Source: Dasypus novemcinctus (lineage: Eukaryota; Chordata; Mammalia; Cingulata; Dasypodidae). From it: a stretch of 64,000 nt of DNA. A program made the translations under genes and the position numbers. Of the stretch, positions 48,138 to 59,790 are shown piece after piece; position 1 is the first letter of the stretch; each line of letters starts with the position of its first letter. The notes beneath the pieces were generated by a model, which worked only from the letters and a program-made list of their open reading frames with translations, was not told the origin of the DNA and searched no databases. Where the stretch lies: contig NC_080673.1 of the NCBI RefSeq assembly GCF_030445035.2, positions 38,436,365 through 38,500,364 of the forward strand. Direction: 5' to 3'.

Positions 48138-48667
48138 CTACCATGAGATATCATTTCACACCTATTGGAATGGCCACTATTAAAATGTCAGCAAACTACA
48201 ATTGTTGGAGAAGATGTGGAGAGATAGGAATACTTAATCATTGTTGTTGGGAATGGAGAATAGTACAGCCACTGTGGAGGACTGTCTGAAAGTTCCTAAG
48301 GTAGTTGAATATAGACTTGCCATAAGACCCAGCAAATTTCATTACTAGGTATATGCCCAGAAGAACTGAGAGCAATGACACGAGCAGATATCTGCACACC
48401 AATGTTCATAGCGGCACTATTGGCAATTGCCAAAGAAGGAAAACAACCCAGGTGTCCATCAACCAATGAATTGCGGTGTAAACACACAATGGAATATTGT
48501 GTTGTAAGAACAAATGAAGTCATTAAATATATGACAACATGGATGAACCTGGTGGACATTATGTTCAGTGAGGTAAACCAGACACAAACGGACAAACACC
48601 ATATGATTGTGCTATTATGAACTAAATATATTGTGTAAACTCATGGAGTTAATAATTAGAATGCAGG

Positions 48668-49061
48668 TGTGATGGTTAGGCTAATGTGTCAACTAATTGT
48701 AATACAAGGGCATTTTTGGACTTTAGTCATCAGTAAGTTCATTGCACAGATGACTGATTACACCTACAATCAACCAAGGAGATTGCTGTCAGCAATGAGT
48801 GACCTTTTATCCAATCACTTGAATGCCTTAAAAGGGGATGTGATTTCAACATTCAGAGAGAATTTCCCAGCTCGTATTCAGACAGCCAATGTCTCCTGGG
48901 AATTCATCAAGGACCTTCATTGGAGCCCCTGGTTTGCAGCTTGCCTGCGAAATTTGGAATTGTGCATCCTCACGGTTACATGAGGGAATTTTATAAAATT
49001 TCATACTATTTACAGATATCTCCTGTTGATTCTGTTTTCCTAGAGAACTCTGACTAATACA
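48668..49061 (+). mobile_element. ERVL-type solo LTR nested in L1, inverted partner of 47,291-47,748
   Basis: 394 bases, starting TGTGATGGTTAGGCTAATGTG and ending 'tagagaactctgactaataca'. It is the same family as the minus-strand LTR about 920 bases upstream. Flanking 5-mers GCAGG and ATAGG share three of five bases. Confidence 0.8.
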
Positions 49062-49620
49062 ATAGGCTGCCAGAAAACAGAATCAGGGTGTAAAATGGAA
49101 AGTAGTAATTTTTTTACTAAATCAGGAAAACGGTTGTTTATAAACCTTTGGAAGTGAATAAAACGGTGAAAGCATATCACTGTGTTTTTAACTAGCAGCG
49201 CTATTATATGGGTATGACACGTGTTGAAAAGGAAAGTCTAGGTGTTATGTATATTACCAGAAGGAAACCTAAAAAATGTAACATGGTACTGCATAATATA
49301 GTGAAACCTCACGTGAAATACAAATATGGGTAATACTGCATATATAAGACTGCTCTTACAAAATATAAACACAGATAAACTAGAGACATGGAAACAGAAT
49401 AGCAGCTACGTACGGCAGGAGAAGGATAGAGAAATTGAGAGGTGATGAGTTTTTGTTTGTCTGTTTTTTGTCTTTTATTATTATTTGGGACAATGAAAAT
49501 GCTCTAATAATGATTGAAGTGATGAATGCACAACTATGTGTTTATTCCAAATACTGTTGATTATACACTTTGGATTTATGCTTTATTAATATGTATAAAT
49601 AAAACTGATTTTTAAAAAAA

Positions 49621-51450
49621 TTTATAATAAGAGAACAGTAGAGATAACTCAGAAACAGATACAGCTATTATATATATTATATATATAATTTTATTTGTAT
49701 AACTACTAAAACATAGGAAATACAATTTTACAAAGGCTATGTAAGAAATTCAATTTTGTCACCTCCCTGAAATGGGATAGCACCTTGAGTAGAGGATAGA
49801 CCTTCCTCAATTTACAGTCTTTGGTATACAAAACATTTGCCTATGAATAAAGGATTGGTTAATACATATTTTTCAGTATGAATAAAATACTTCTGTTGAA
49901 AGGAATATAGTAGACATATATGTTGATGGACAAAGATAGCCACAGAATATTAGGGAAAAATTTGCAGAATATGTAGTATGGTCTCAATAAAAATATTTAT
50001 TAATGTAAGTCTAGAAGAATATCAATTTAACCCTTAATAGGGCTTAAGTAAATCTTTTACCTTCAGTAAATGTTACTTCTACTCAAGATAGATATTACTA
50101 ACCAGCTAATTAGTTATTCCCTCAACCATACTTCACTGTATCACATCCAAGCGTACTCACGGAGAAAATCTGCCACCCTTATTTCTCAGCTCTCAAACCC
50201 TGTCAACAATGTATAATTCATTCAATAAAAATTAATTGAGTACTTATTAATGGTGCACGAAAACTGTGTCACAAGGAATGCCATGCTATCATGCAAAAAA
50301 AACCAGTGAGATATATTCAGATATCGTACAATCCATCTAAAGTGTACAATTAATGGCTGTTAGTATAATCACAGAGTTGGGCATTGATCACCATAATCAA
50401 TTATTATAACATATATCTGAATATATCTCAATAAAATTGCTTTAAAAATAGGGTGGATTTGAATATGCAGATGTGGGAAAATGGACACAATAGATAGCAA
50501 AAAACAAAACAGTTATGGGAACATATTAATATATAAACTTCCTTAAAAGTGGTTGATTGAACATAAATGTCTACTTTTGCCTACTCTCAAATTATCACTA
50601 AAATGACTGACTTTCTAAAAGCATAAAACCACAAGGACAGGAATAATCAAAGGTAAGAAAGCAGGAGCAATATCTTGGAAATATCTGTGGACAAGCGGTG
50701 AACAACCTAATGTATTGGAGAAGGCTGAATCCTAATCTGTCAGTGAGGGTGCCCCAAAGCAACATAACTTAAACAGAAGAATCCCCAAAGGCTCAGAAAT
50801 GGGCAGTGTTAATTATCTAAGGGAAGATAATTAAAGCAAATGCTGAGATTTTGCTGAAACCTTATATTATAATTCGGGTTGCCAGGTAAAATACAGAACA
50901 CCCAGTTAATTTTGAGCTTCTGGCTAGCAAAATTTTTTTTTTTTTTAAAGTACTCATTGTTTATCTTCAATTGAAGTTTACTTGAGTGCACTGTATTTTG
51001 TTTGTTACATCTGGCAACCCTATTTGGAGCAGAGGCACACTCAACCAGGAGGATGTCTATTAGAAGAAGGAGAGAGAGAGCTTTAGAAGGAAAGAACATT
51101 GCCTTCTCCCAGCTCCTTCCCTGCTTTTGTGGATTTCCTAATGGTGCCTTCTATTAGCGAAATCTAATTAAAAGTCAATTGGCAAAGGCAAGAAAATATC
51201 TTCTGTTGACTCATGACCAGCCTCAACTTTACAGAGGCTAGAAGTCTGGGTGGGTTGGGGGCTGACAGACAGGAGGTAAATAACAAGGGGTCTTTAATTT
51301 GTGTGATGTAGAATTTTAGCTTAAAATATTTACTATGATGAAGATGAACCTTAATTACCTTCTTTCTATACATGCTTTTGGCACTCAGACCTTTTCAGTG
51401 TTTCTTTTGGGGTGGGCAAACGGAACAAAAAATACCAACAAAAACTGTAA
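49621..51450. other. Intergenic with small old L1 fragments
   Basis: About 49,840-50,020 ('aaaggattggttaatac...gaataaaatacttctgttg') and 50,327-50,425 ('acaatccatctaaagtgtacaattaatggc...gttgggcattgatcaccata') are old L1 pieces. An AT palindrome occurs at 49,668-49,690. No gene was seen. Confidence 0.4.
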
Positions 51451-51454
51451 TTTG

Positions 51455-51588
51455 AGGGTTCAGATTTAGTTCCGTGGTTGAGTGCCTGCTTCCCACGTGC
51501 AAGGTCCTGGGTTCAGTCCCGCTAAACTCCTAAAAAAAACTAAAAATAATAAACAAAACAAAACAAAAAACACAAAAAAAACCCTGCA
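51455..51588 (+). mobile_element. DAS-type SINE, short form
   Basis: 'tttagttccgtggttgagtgcctgcttcccacgtgcaaggtcctgggttcagtccc' then an A-rich tail with AAAC runs. Flanks 'ctgtaattt' and 'ctgcaatct' suggest a decayed duplication. Confidence 0.75.
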
Positions 51589-52439
51589 ATCTCTGGTATC
51601 AGAAGACAAGCCAACCACACTCGAGGTCTACCTGGAATGTCCCGGGAGGGCGTGAAGAGCCGTGCCCTTCTGACCAGGGCCCAGAAGAAGCTTTGAAGAA
51701 TCAGTGGCTTCAAAATGAGAATCAAGAGGAAAGCGGAAGACGTTACCAACGGATGGAGAATGAGGATAAAACCAAGAGGTGAGAAAGAACGCACGTTTGC
51801 TGCAACTAAGTAGCAAAGGAGAAGGGTGGGTGAGGAACGAGCCTGGTCACGTGGGAGGAGAACGCTGTTGGAGGAGAGCCTTAAACACTGGGCTAAAGGA
51901 TTTGACCTTTATTCTATCAAATAATGGGCAGGCGGTGGGGAAACATTTAAGGTACTGCAACGGAAGAAAAATTAGGTCTGGACCAAGCATAGTTGAGGTC
52001 AAACCCATACATGAGATTTCCCAGGGAATGAGAATTGGGCAGTATGTCTCAACTTTGTAGAACTCATGGCTGCTCTTGGTAAACAAACCAACCAACGAAA
52101 GCTAGCAGATAGCCTACCTGGAGGAATCTTGGTAACACCAGCTGAAACTGGCTTCTGTTTATCTCAACCAAAGCCAATTTTGTCAAGCTTTCTTTTTCTA
52201 GCTGTTATTTTTTTTAAAAAGATCTTTGTCTCCTAAATGCACTGTGTATTATCATTGCAAAACTGTTTTGTTTTTCAAATTACACTAATGTTACTTTCAT
52301 AAGCCATTAATGTGAATGTAAATTGCTAAAATCTTTTGTGAACAATTTGACAATACTGTAAACATATTTCATTGCAATTTGGTCTACCTAATTTCAGGTC
52401 ACTTTCCATTTGTGTATTGTTTGTGTGTATGTACCCATG
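51589..52439. other. Intergenic, moderately GC-rich, unassigned
   Basis: 51,600-51,990 is more GC-rich than its surroundings and may contain part of the unnamed ancient repeat ('gagccttaaacactgggctaaaggatttgacc'). No splice-framed ORF was recognised. Confidence 0.35.
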
Positions 52440-53130
52440 TATTTAGGCTTTATTTGTACATATGTATTTAAGCTTGATTTCCATAAATGGAATCATGCTA
52501 TTTAAAACATATTTTTATGCTTTCTTAACCAGTCTACTTAGAGACTTTTGCTTTCATGCTTATGTGTGTGTGTACTGCCTCATTGTTTTTTATGGTGTCG
52601 TATTGTTTACCTGTGCCATTATTATTTTTTTAATATTTCCCTACTTGAAGAGTTATAATTTTCCCACTTTTTGTTACTACAAACAATGCTAGAATGAATA
52701 TCCTTATGGCAAAATACATATGAAATAAAAATAACCTTTTAAACTATTATAAAGTGCACAATTCAGTGGCTTTATGCACATTTACGATGTTGTACAATCA
52801 GCAACTGTTGAATTCCACGAGTTTTTCATCACCCCAGCAGAAACCTGTATTCACTAAACAGTCATTCCCTGTTTCCCTCTTCTCCCAACCCTTAGCACCT
52901 ACAAATCTGCTTTCTATCTCTATGCATTTGACTGTTCTGGATGTTTCATATCAAACAAGACACGGCCTTTTATGATTGGCTTCTTTAACACAGCATAATA
53001 TTTTCAAGGTCCCTTTATGTTGTGACATGTATCAGTAATTCATTCCTTTTTATTGATGAGTGCTATTCTTCTGTATTATTCATCCATTCATCAATCAAAG
53101 GACATTTGGGTGAATGAACCTTTCTACATT
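52440..53130 (-). mobile_element. Old L1 3' region, antisense
   Basis: 'aaagtgcacaattcagtggctttatgcacatttacgatgttgtacaatcagcaac', 'gctttctatctctatgcatttgactgttctggatg', 'tattcatccattcatcaatcaaaggacatttgggt': classic antisense L1M phrases. 52,480-52,700 is a related, more diverged piece. Confidence 0.75.
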
Positions 53131-55479
53131 CAGAAAAACATAATAAACTTTTGCTTGAGGGTATTAGCATGCCTGGAGGAAAGAGGAGTCGTCATAAGTT
53201 ATTTTAGTACTCAATTTGTTAAGCATATTGAATTTCCAGTTGTTAGATATTTGAGCCTTTCCAATATTTCTGTGTTACAAAGGCACAGATGAGTACTGCT
53301 TGAATGACAGATATGAGAATTTCTGAAGCAAATGGTAAAATAAATACACAATACCTAGAAAATGGGCAAATGCTTCAAGTTGCATAAAAGGGATAGGTCA
53401 GTATATTAAAATAACCAAGAAATACGGATAACTAGGAAATGTTCATGTTTAAACTCTCTTTTAACATTTTGTGGCAGCTAAATCTTTATAAGCAGCATAA
53501 AGAAGATTTTTGTCCTTTTAAAACAAATTGAATGTGTGTTTCTTTAAATAATAATGATGATAGTAAAAGCAAACACTCATAAAGCACTTGCTAAACCCCT
53601 GATATTATTCCAAGTGTTTTTATATATATTGACTCATACTATTTAATGCCAGAGTCAAGCTATATAATTTTCAGGGTCTAGTAGAAAATGAAAATATGGG
53701 ATCCCCTCTTCAAAAAGCGGGAAAAGTTGCCATTAATAATAGGCACTAAATATAAACATTTTCCCTTTCTTCTGTGGTTTCATTTTGTCATGTTTTTATT
53801 TGCCATTTAATATCATCCTAAGCAGGAAAAAATTTAATTTTAAATTACTAGCGTGTATCTTTACCATTCTTTATATTGTGAAACGCTGCTTTTAAATGTG
53901 AATTTAAATTTAGCTAGTATGCAAAAATACCAAAATTACAATTTGGTAATTTCATAGCTCATCCATGTTCCAGAACAGTGGAAACACTGCACAAAACAAA
54001 CTCTCTTGTTTTTATTTCATTTATTGGTATACACACATCTACCCAAACTCAAAGTTCGGCTTATTGATATAGAAGGAAGGAATGAAAGGAAAAGGGGAAG
54101 ATTGCCCTCCCTTTCTCTTTTTTTAAAATTCTATCATTTCTGGCATAAGTGGTTGCTAATACAGGGAAGTAATACAAGAAAGAAAGGATGTGATAGGGTT
54201 CTCTGGGTGTCTGTTTTTTTAGAACACCATTGCCTTCTTTCTGCATTGAGAGCCAGTGGTGATATTCCTGTTTTGTTGTTATGCTCCACCCAAACGATCC
54301 TCATCTAGGCACTCTGAGATTTTACATTTCACAGAATTGGGTAAATAGGAAAGTCTTCCAGGCCTTCTTTTGGGCACCTGCTGTGGGAATTATTGCCAGA
54401 CACCAACACCAAATGCAGTGGAGTTAGCTTAAAATTTCCAAAAACGATTGGGAAAAAAATTATATGATTCATTTTACATTTGCATAATGCTTGTTTGGCA
54501 GACCATGCATTTTTAAGAAATCCATAAAATGGTGCCAAATGAGAGTACTTGCTCATGAAGGTTTGGATTTAAAATTGGAAAAAGAAAAATTAGTGGTGAA
54601 AATAAATGGATGAGAAGGATGGAGGGAAAAAGACAAATCTGAGCCTTTCCAGTAACTCGGTTTTATAAAAGGAATATCCTGGTCATTTTGGAAAGCACCA
54701 GCACATATCCCTATCTTATATAATGTGCCACTAATAAATCACTGCTTTATTGAATTGGTAGCATTCTTGTATTACCCATCTCAGAATTTTTATATTGAAG
54801 TAGACTTTTGACGACATTCATCAGCAAACATTCTTTGAGAATTTACTCTGTTCCACTTGCTGCTGATGGCAGTGGTGGGGCAATAGGACCACAAATTTTT
54901 AAGTTTCTATTTTCTCACCCAAACCATTGGATTTTTAATATTTCCTTCTAGATTAGATGCATGCCTACCGTTCTAATCGCACCCCAAGCCTCTTTCTGCT
55001 CTCTCAATTTTATTCTTTCATTTACTTTTTTTCAGGTCCCCTTGTGGAAATGCCAAATGAAGAGCAAATTTTCCTTTGCTACATTTAGACTTCTGTTGTG
55101 TGCAATTTGTTGTCAGGTGTGGATTAATCTCTTACTTTTTAGGAGCTATGGAAACATTCCATGCACAAACTTGTGTTCGCCTTCTTGAAAAAGATCTTAG
55201 ACCACCTCAGGCAGTTTGATGAAATAAGGATGTGAGGTTCTTTTATAGATACTATAATATTTATAATACAAGTTAGTTTTGAAAACCGAGCATAATGATT
55301 AATTATTTTAACATCAAATAAAACTTAGTGATGTTTAAAGGACATATACAGGCTTTAATTTTATAAAAAGTGAAGTTTACCAAATTTCTGTAACTTATGA
55401 TGAGAGGAGTGGGTGCACTTTCTATCTGATTTAAATTTGCAACCCACCCCCTCCCAAACTGCATAACACTCCCTATCAA
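53131..55479. other. Intergenic, no gene recognised
   Basis: No exon could be supported. 54,300-54,560 is unique-looking and could be a conserved non-coding block. A short stretch at 55,143-55,196 resembles PLRG1 exon 2 (see findings). 53,560-53,660 may be a decayed MIR. Confidence 0.35.
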
Positions 55480-55640
55480 TCCTGTCTCTGCTTTATATTT
55501 CTTACTTGTCACTTTTGAATATACTTCATTCATTTTTATCATGTTTCTCCTTTTAGCACATAAACTGTAAAACACCTGGACTGTATTATTCACTGATATA
55601 TTTCCAACATCTAGAACAGTGTCAGATGCATAGTAGGTTT
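55480..55640 (-). mobile_element. L2 3' end fragment, antisense
   Basis: 'cacataaactgtaaaacacctggactgtattattcactgatatatttccaacatctagaacagtgtcagatgcatagtagg' follows the antisense L2 3' order. Confidence 0.65.
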
Positions 55641-55902
55641 GTTTTGTTACACAACTGAAATCAGAAAGTCTAAGTTTTTGGGAGAATCACCTTCCAGTGA
55701 TTTGATTGGAGTTTTTGCTTTTGCAATCAAATTAAATTCTTGAATGAATTATTAAACAATGGGAGGTTAGATTCACTTTAATGAAAATTATTTACTTTTA
55801 TGAATTTAAAATAGTTAATTAAAATTTAGCAAATTCACGTATTTAGAGGATACTTTGATGAGAATAAGATGAATTTAGAAAATGTCCATTATAATTTTAC
55901 AG

Positions 55903-56268
55903 CATTCCAATATGGGAGGGTCCAGGGTTCTATCCCCGGGTCCTCCTGACCCGTGTGGTGAGCTGGCCCATGCGCACAGCTGCTGCGCAAGGCATGCCCT
56001 GCCATGCAGGGGCGCCCCCAGGGCGGGGGTTCCCCACATGCAGGGAGTGTGCCCTGCAGGGAGAGCCGCCCTGCGTGACAAAGATCTCAGCCTGCCCATG
56101 AGTGGCGCTGACGCAGCAAAATGACTTAACAAAAAAGGAGATGCAGTTTCCCGGTGCCACCAAGGGTGCAAACGGGCACAGAAAAGCACACAGAGAGTTG
56201 ACACGGAGAGCACACAGTGGGAGAGGGGTGGGGGAGAGACAAATAAAGTAAATCTTTACAAATAAAGA
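55903..56268 (+). mobile_element. Long DAS-type SINE, 5' truncated
   Basis: Begins within the head ('tatgggagggtccagggttctatccccggg', which includes the B-box region), then the GC-rich body 'gacccgtgtggtgagctggcccatgcgc' and a tail ending 'aaataaagtaaatcttta'. The A-box end is missing. ORFs here are chance. Confidence 0.8.
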
Positions 56269-56679
56269 TCAGTGGTAAAAATATTTCACTGGTTTGGTTA
56301 CAAAACTGTGTTTCCTATAACTTGCCACTGAATTGTGAGGCCCAATGAGGATACGCAACTTTTCCTTTGTGGCTTCATCATAAAATGAATTTATAGAAGG
56401 CAAGGGCTGGCATGCTTGTCAAGCAACCTTTATTTAGAGCTACCATTTGTGGTGATAAAAAGTAGTGAATGGACATTTCTGAAACTGGAATAGAAATGAC
56501 CCAGCACTGAGAAAAGCAAATTTGGTTAGCATCCTGACATTATTTTTTGTTTACAATGCCTATGGGTTTTTTCTAAACTTCCAAACATTTGGGTTTTTCT
56601 GTTGTCAACACCATCTCGATGATTCTAGTGTCCTATTATCTTTTCCACCCATCAGATGACTGCACATCAGGAGAAGGAG

Positions 56680-56930
56680 AGGGTACCGGTTCAGAGCACA
56701 GGTGCAGGGCTACGTGCCCCAGCTTGAATCTTGGCTCTGACACTTATTAATGGTAAGATGTGCCCACCAGCCAGTTGCTTGACTTTTCTATTATCAGTTT
56801 TCTCACTAATTAAAGAAAGGTAGTAAAAGTACCAATCCCAAAGATTTGTTGTTAAAGAATAAAGGAGTTATAACAATGTCTGGACAATAGTAAACACTGT
56901 AAGTATCAAGCATTATTTCCCTGGCTGCAT
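56680..56930 (-). mobile_element. MIR SINE, antisense
   Basis: 'gccccagcttgaatcttggctctgacacttatta', 'ccagttgcttgacttttctattatcagttttctcac', 'aataaaggagttataacaatgtctggacaatagtaaac' is the antisense MIR order over most of its length. It ends just before the hairpin at 56,940. Confidence 0.8.
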
Positions 56931-56939
56931 TAATTTCTA

Positions 56940-57039
56940 TCATTTTTAGTTGCTGCTGCTTACATCTTCCATAATTGCCTAAAAATGTTGCGAATTCTTT
57001 GAAATTATGAAAGATGTAAGCACCAGCAACTAAAAATGA
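56940..57039. repeat. Near-perfect inverted repeat, 37-bp arms and 26-nt loop
   Basis: Left arm 56,940-56,976 begins TCATTTTTAGTTGCTGCTGC; right arm 57,003-57,039 ends GCAACTAAAAATGA. The arms are complementary at 35 of 37 positions. A transcript of either strand would fold into a 100-nt hairpin of pre-miRNA-like size. It does not match the MADE1 element I know. No TA target duplication is evident. It may be a small miniature transposon, a template-switch palindrome, or a hairpin RNA locus; I cannot tell which. Confidence 0.9.
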
Positions 57040-57094
57040 CCCACAGAGCAGCTAACCACGGTCTTGGAAAGGGGTCACGGATTAACCTCCATTA

Positions 57095-57512
57095 TGTGGA
57101 GGTTAATCTCATGTGTCAGCTTGGCTTGGTATGGATGTCCAGCTGTTTGTTCAAGCAAATGCTATTCTGATTGTTATTGTGAAGTTATTTCCAAAAGGGT
57201 TTGCATCTACAGTTGGTTAATTGTCTCTATGAGTGATTGCCTCTACACTCAACAAATCCACATCCAATCCTTTGGGGCCTTAAAAGCCAGAACTGAGGAT
57301 TTCAGAAGTCATACAAAAGAGTTTCTGCCTCTACTTCAGCTAGCTAGCTTCTTCTGGGAATTCAACCTCACCTTCATCGCAGTTTCCATCTTGTGGCCTG
57401 CCCTACTGAATTTAGACTTGCCAATCCCCATGGTCCTGTCAACCAATTCCCAAATATATCTCCTAATATCACCCTGTCAGGTCTGTCTCTCTGGAGAAAC
57501 CAGATTAATGCA
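57095..57512 (+). mobile_element. ERVL-type solo LTR
   Basis: Starts 'tgtggaggttaatctcatgtgtcagcttggcttgg' and ends 'tctggagaaaccagattaatgca'. The interior reads 'ccaatcctttggggccttaaaagcc'. Flanking 5-mers CATTA and CCTTA match at four of five. The 169-codon ORF across it has no recognisable protein and is chance. Confidence 0.7.
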
Positions 57513-57989
57513 CCTTATAAATGTGTTTCCATATCTCACCACAGTCTTTTTCCTTTTTATTCATAACGCATAGTCAAGAAGCTACTGAGATTGATCATTT
57601 ATTTCAGTTAGGTCTCAGTTACCTTAAAATCAAGGTATGTGTGCAATGCCTTTGGCTCTCAGCTTTCAAAGCTTTGCTGAGCCTTTCCTTCTACCCAACT
57701 TCTTAAACTAATATGCAGAATATTCTTATAATACTATAATATGAGCTGTGTTGCAAAATTATTTAAAGACATTTCTATAAAATTTCTCAGGAAATTAGGC
57801 CTTTGATTACTTCTGACAACTTTCCACATTCATTCAGGCAATAAAATATTTTTAATTACTCTCAGTTTTTCTCCTTAGTTTAGGAAATGATGTTTTTCTA
57901 TTAATGTAAAGGGTGGAATCAGCGTGGGAGATATTTTGTCTTTTATTACATCAGAGTCTTAATAAATCTTCCTATGTTGAATGTACTTG

Positions 57990-58335
57990 TCAAGCTAATT
58001 GTTGGCTATTCCATGGACTTAAAGTAAGTTGACTGCCTCTATGGCTGATTTCATCTACAATCACCTGAGGAGATTGCCGTCAGCAATGAGAGACATCTCA
58101 TCCAATCGGTTGAAGGCCTTAAAAGGAGAAGTGATTATCTCAGCAGCCAGAAGAGAATTTCCATCTCTACTTCAACCAGCCAGCTTCCTTGGCAGAATTC
58201 ATTAAGGACCTTCACAGGAGTTCCCGACTTGTAGCCTGTCCTTTAGAAATTGGACTCATGCCTATCCACAGTTGCAAATAGTTACAGATTATCTCCCCTC
58301 AGTTCTGTTTCCTAGAGAACCCTGACTTGTACAAG
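57990..58335 (+). mobile_element. ERVL-type LTR, 5' truncated
   Basis: 'caatcacctgaggagattgccgtcagcaatgagagacatctcatccaatcggttgaaggccttaaaagg', ending 'tttcctagagaaccctgactt'. This is the same family as the LTR at 48,668-49,061, which shares 'ggagattgctgtcagcaatgagtgac'. Confidence 0.75.
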
Positions 58336-59790
58336 GGTGAAGGAATTGTGGGAAGTTTTCTTCTGCAAGTGACCCACGGCCAGAGTGTAGGCAACAGCGT
58401 GAGGAAGACCTTGGCGGAAATAAGGATAATGTAGGCCCTCTGCCATGGCAAGGTGCTGGCTTTGCTTCCTGATGCTCGCAGGTAGCAGGCTCTGCCATGC
58501 CTGCCTCCAATCTGCTGAAAAGGTTATGAATCCTTTGCTCTGGTTCCCCTCAGAGCTTTTCTTTTGAATCTTAAAACCCTAGTTATAGAAGACAAAATAA
58601 TATAATAGGTATTTTCTTTCTTCTTCAATTCTTGCTCTAATATTAATTTTCTTCCTGGCAATATGATTGCCTTTGACTGAGGAGTGAAAGGGTCAGGAAG
58701 CAGAGAGAGAAAAACTCAAGGATTAATATTTACAATGTTATCCCTTTACAAATACCAGAAATACAATGTTTTTTAACACTATGGTAATTGATTGTGTGTG
58801 TAGTAGTAGCACTAAGTACATATTTTTTCAATCTACAATCTACAATCACTGTAGCTCTGTTTATTTTTTTAAATATTCACAAAAGAAAAAAAAAAAAAAC
58901 ACATCCAACTTCCTAAGAAGAATTGTCCCTTAGTGAACAGATTTAAAAATAAATCTCTCAGAAGAACAACCACAGAATGCAACAAATCTGTCCAAATTGT
59001 ATGACATTATCAACATGTAGTAGATTTTTAAGAATGAAAACCGACTATTTGAATACAAAGTCTTATTTGTCTACACCCATTCTTGGATGTTATTTTGAAT
59101 CACACTGTCTCCAATACCTTTGTTGACCTTGGAAGTGAATGAAAGTATTACCATCCATAAGAAATTACTTGCAGGACTTTTGCTTTCATTCTTACAGAGT
59201 ATGAAGACAGAGATATTTTACATACAGTCAATCCTTTACATTGTGGAAGAGGTCAAGAGAGGGAGTTCTGCAAGAGCAAAATCTAAAGAATGTCCATGAG
59301 ATGATGAGACCATAACAGCTATAGGGCAGCACGATGGAGGAAAGATATCTCAGGTACTCATATGCATGGGAGTATTTGTGAGAAAAAAGAAACTAGAAAT
59401 CCTGGGGAATGTGTGGCTGGGTATTAGTACCAGAGTCCACTTCCACTGGGATCAGAGTGTACCTCCCTTCTTGTTCTCCACTGGCATTTTTTGATATTCA
59501 ACTAATATTAACAGGGTTCAAAATCTTGTTAGAAATAGCTATAGGCATGTCTGCCAGATATATGGGAGTAACTCTGCCTTCCTTACTTCTGGGACCTAGC
59601 TATGGGGGATTATCTAATATTCAATTAAAATATTAAATATTTATATGATTTAGTCATTGAATCGATAAAGACTAATTAACATGCCATACTTTACTCATTG
59701 CCTAAAAGATGCAGATTTTTCTGTTTTTATCGCTTTAGTCATTTCAATAGGGAAACTCATTGGAACTACATGCAAAATATGTTTGTATGT
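58336..59790. other. Intergenic, no gene recognised
   Basis: No repeat or exon was assigned; poly-A run at about 58,884-58,899. Confidence 0.35.

Larger units (their letters stand above)
43500..48660 (+). pseudogene. L1 ORF2 remnant (endonuclease and reverse transcriptase), interrupted
   Basis: Recognisable pieces: 'ctgtctactagagactcatctcagac' and HTFFSSVHESFSKTDHMLDH (endonuclease); DAEKAFDK (about 45,243-45,265) and [19 protein letters not shown] (45,718-45,775) of the reverse transcriptase; ALRQTQYQRKPIQASEIDPK and KWCWENWITISKRK (46,763-46,960); then the ORF2 C-terminal phrases to 48,600. Stops, frameshifts and four insertions break it. Confidence 0.85.
41780..49620 (+). mobile_element. 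Nearly full-length dead L1 with five nested insertions
   Basis: Starts 'ttccaggaagatggcatcagag', an L1 5' end phrase. ORF1-like sequence spans about 42,460-43,320 (coiled-coil rich: QFKEFKENMTEKTKDMKNILDENKE; then NVKSTNICIVSVTEGEENGKG). ORF2-like sequence runs from about 43,500, with endonuclease pieces (HTFFSSVHESFSKTDHMLDH), reverse transcriptase pieces ([28 protein letters not shown]) and a 3' region, followed by a 3' UTR ending 'aataaaactgattttt'. Both ORFs carry many stops. Insertions: L1 3' end (45,362-45,655), DAS SINE (46,354-46,724), LTR (47,291-47,748), DAS SINE (47,884-48,137), LTR (48,668-49,061). Without these it is about 6 kb, a full L1 length. Confidence 0.9.

Noticed and set aside
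57064-57573. 169-codon plus-strand ORF
   Set aside because: It covers an ERVL-type LTR and its flanks; no recognisable domain, and solo LTRs do not encode protein.
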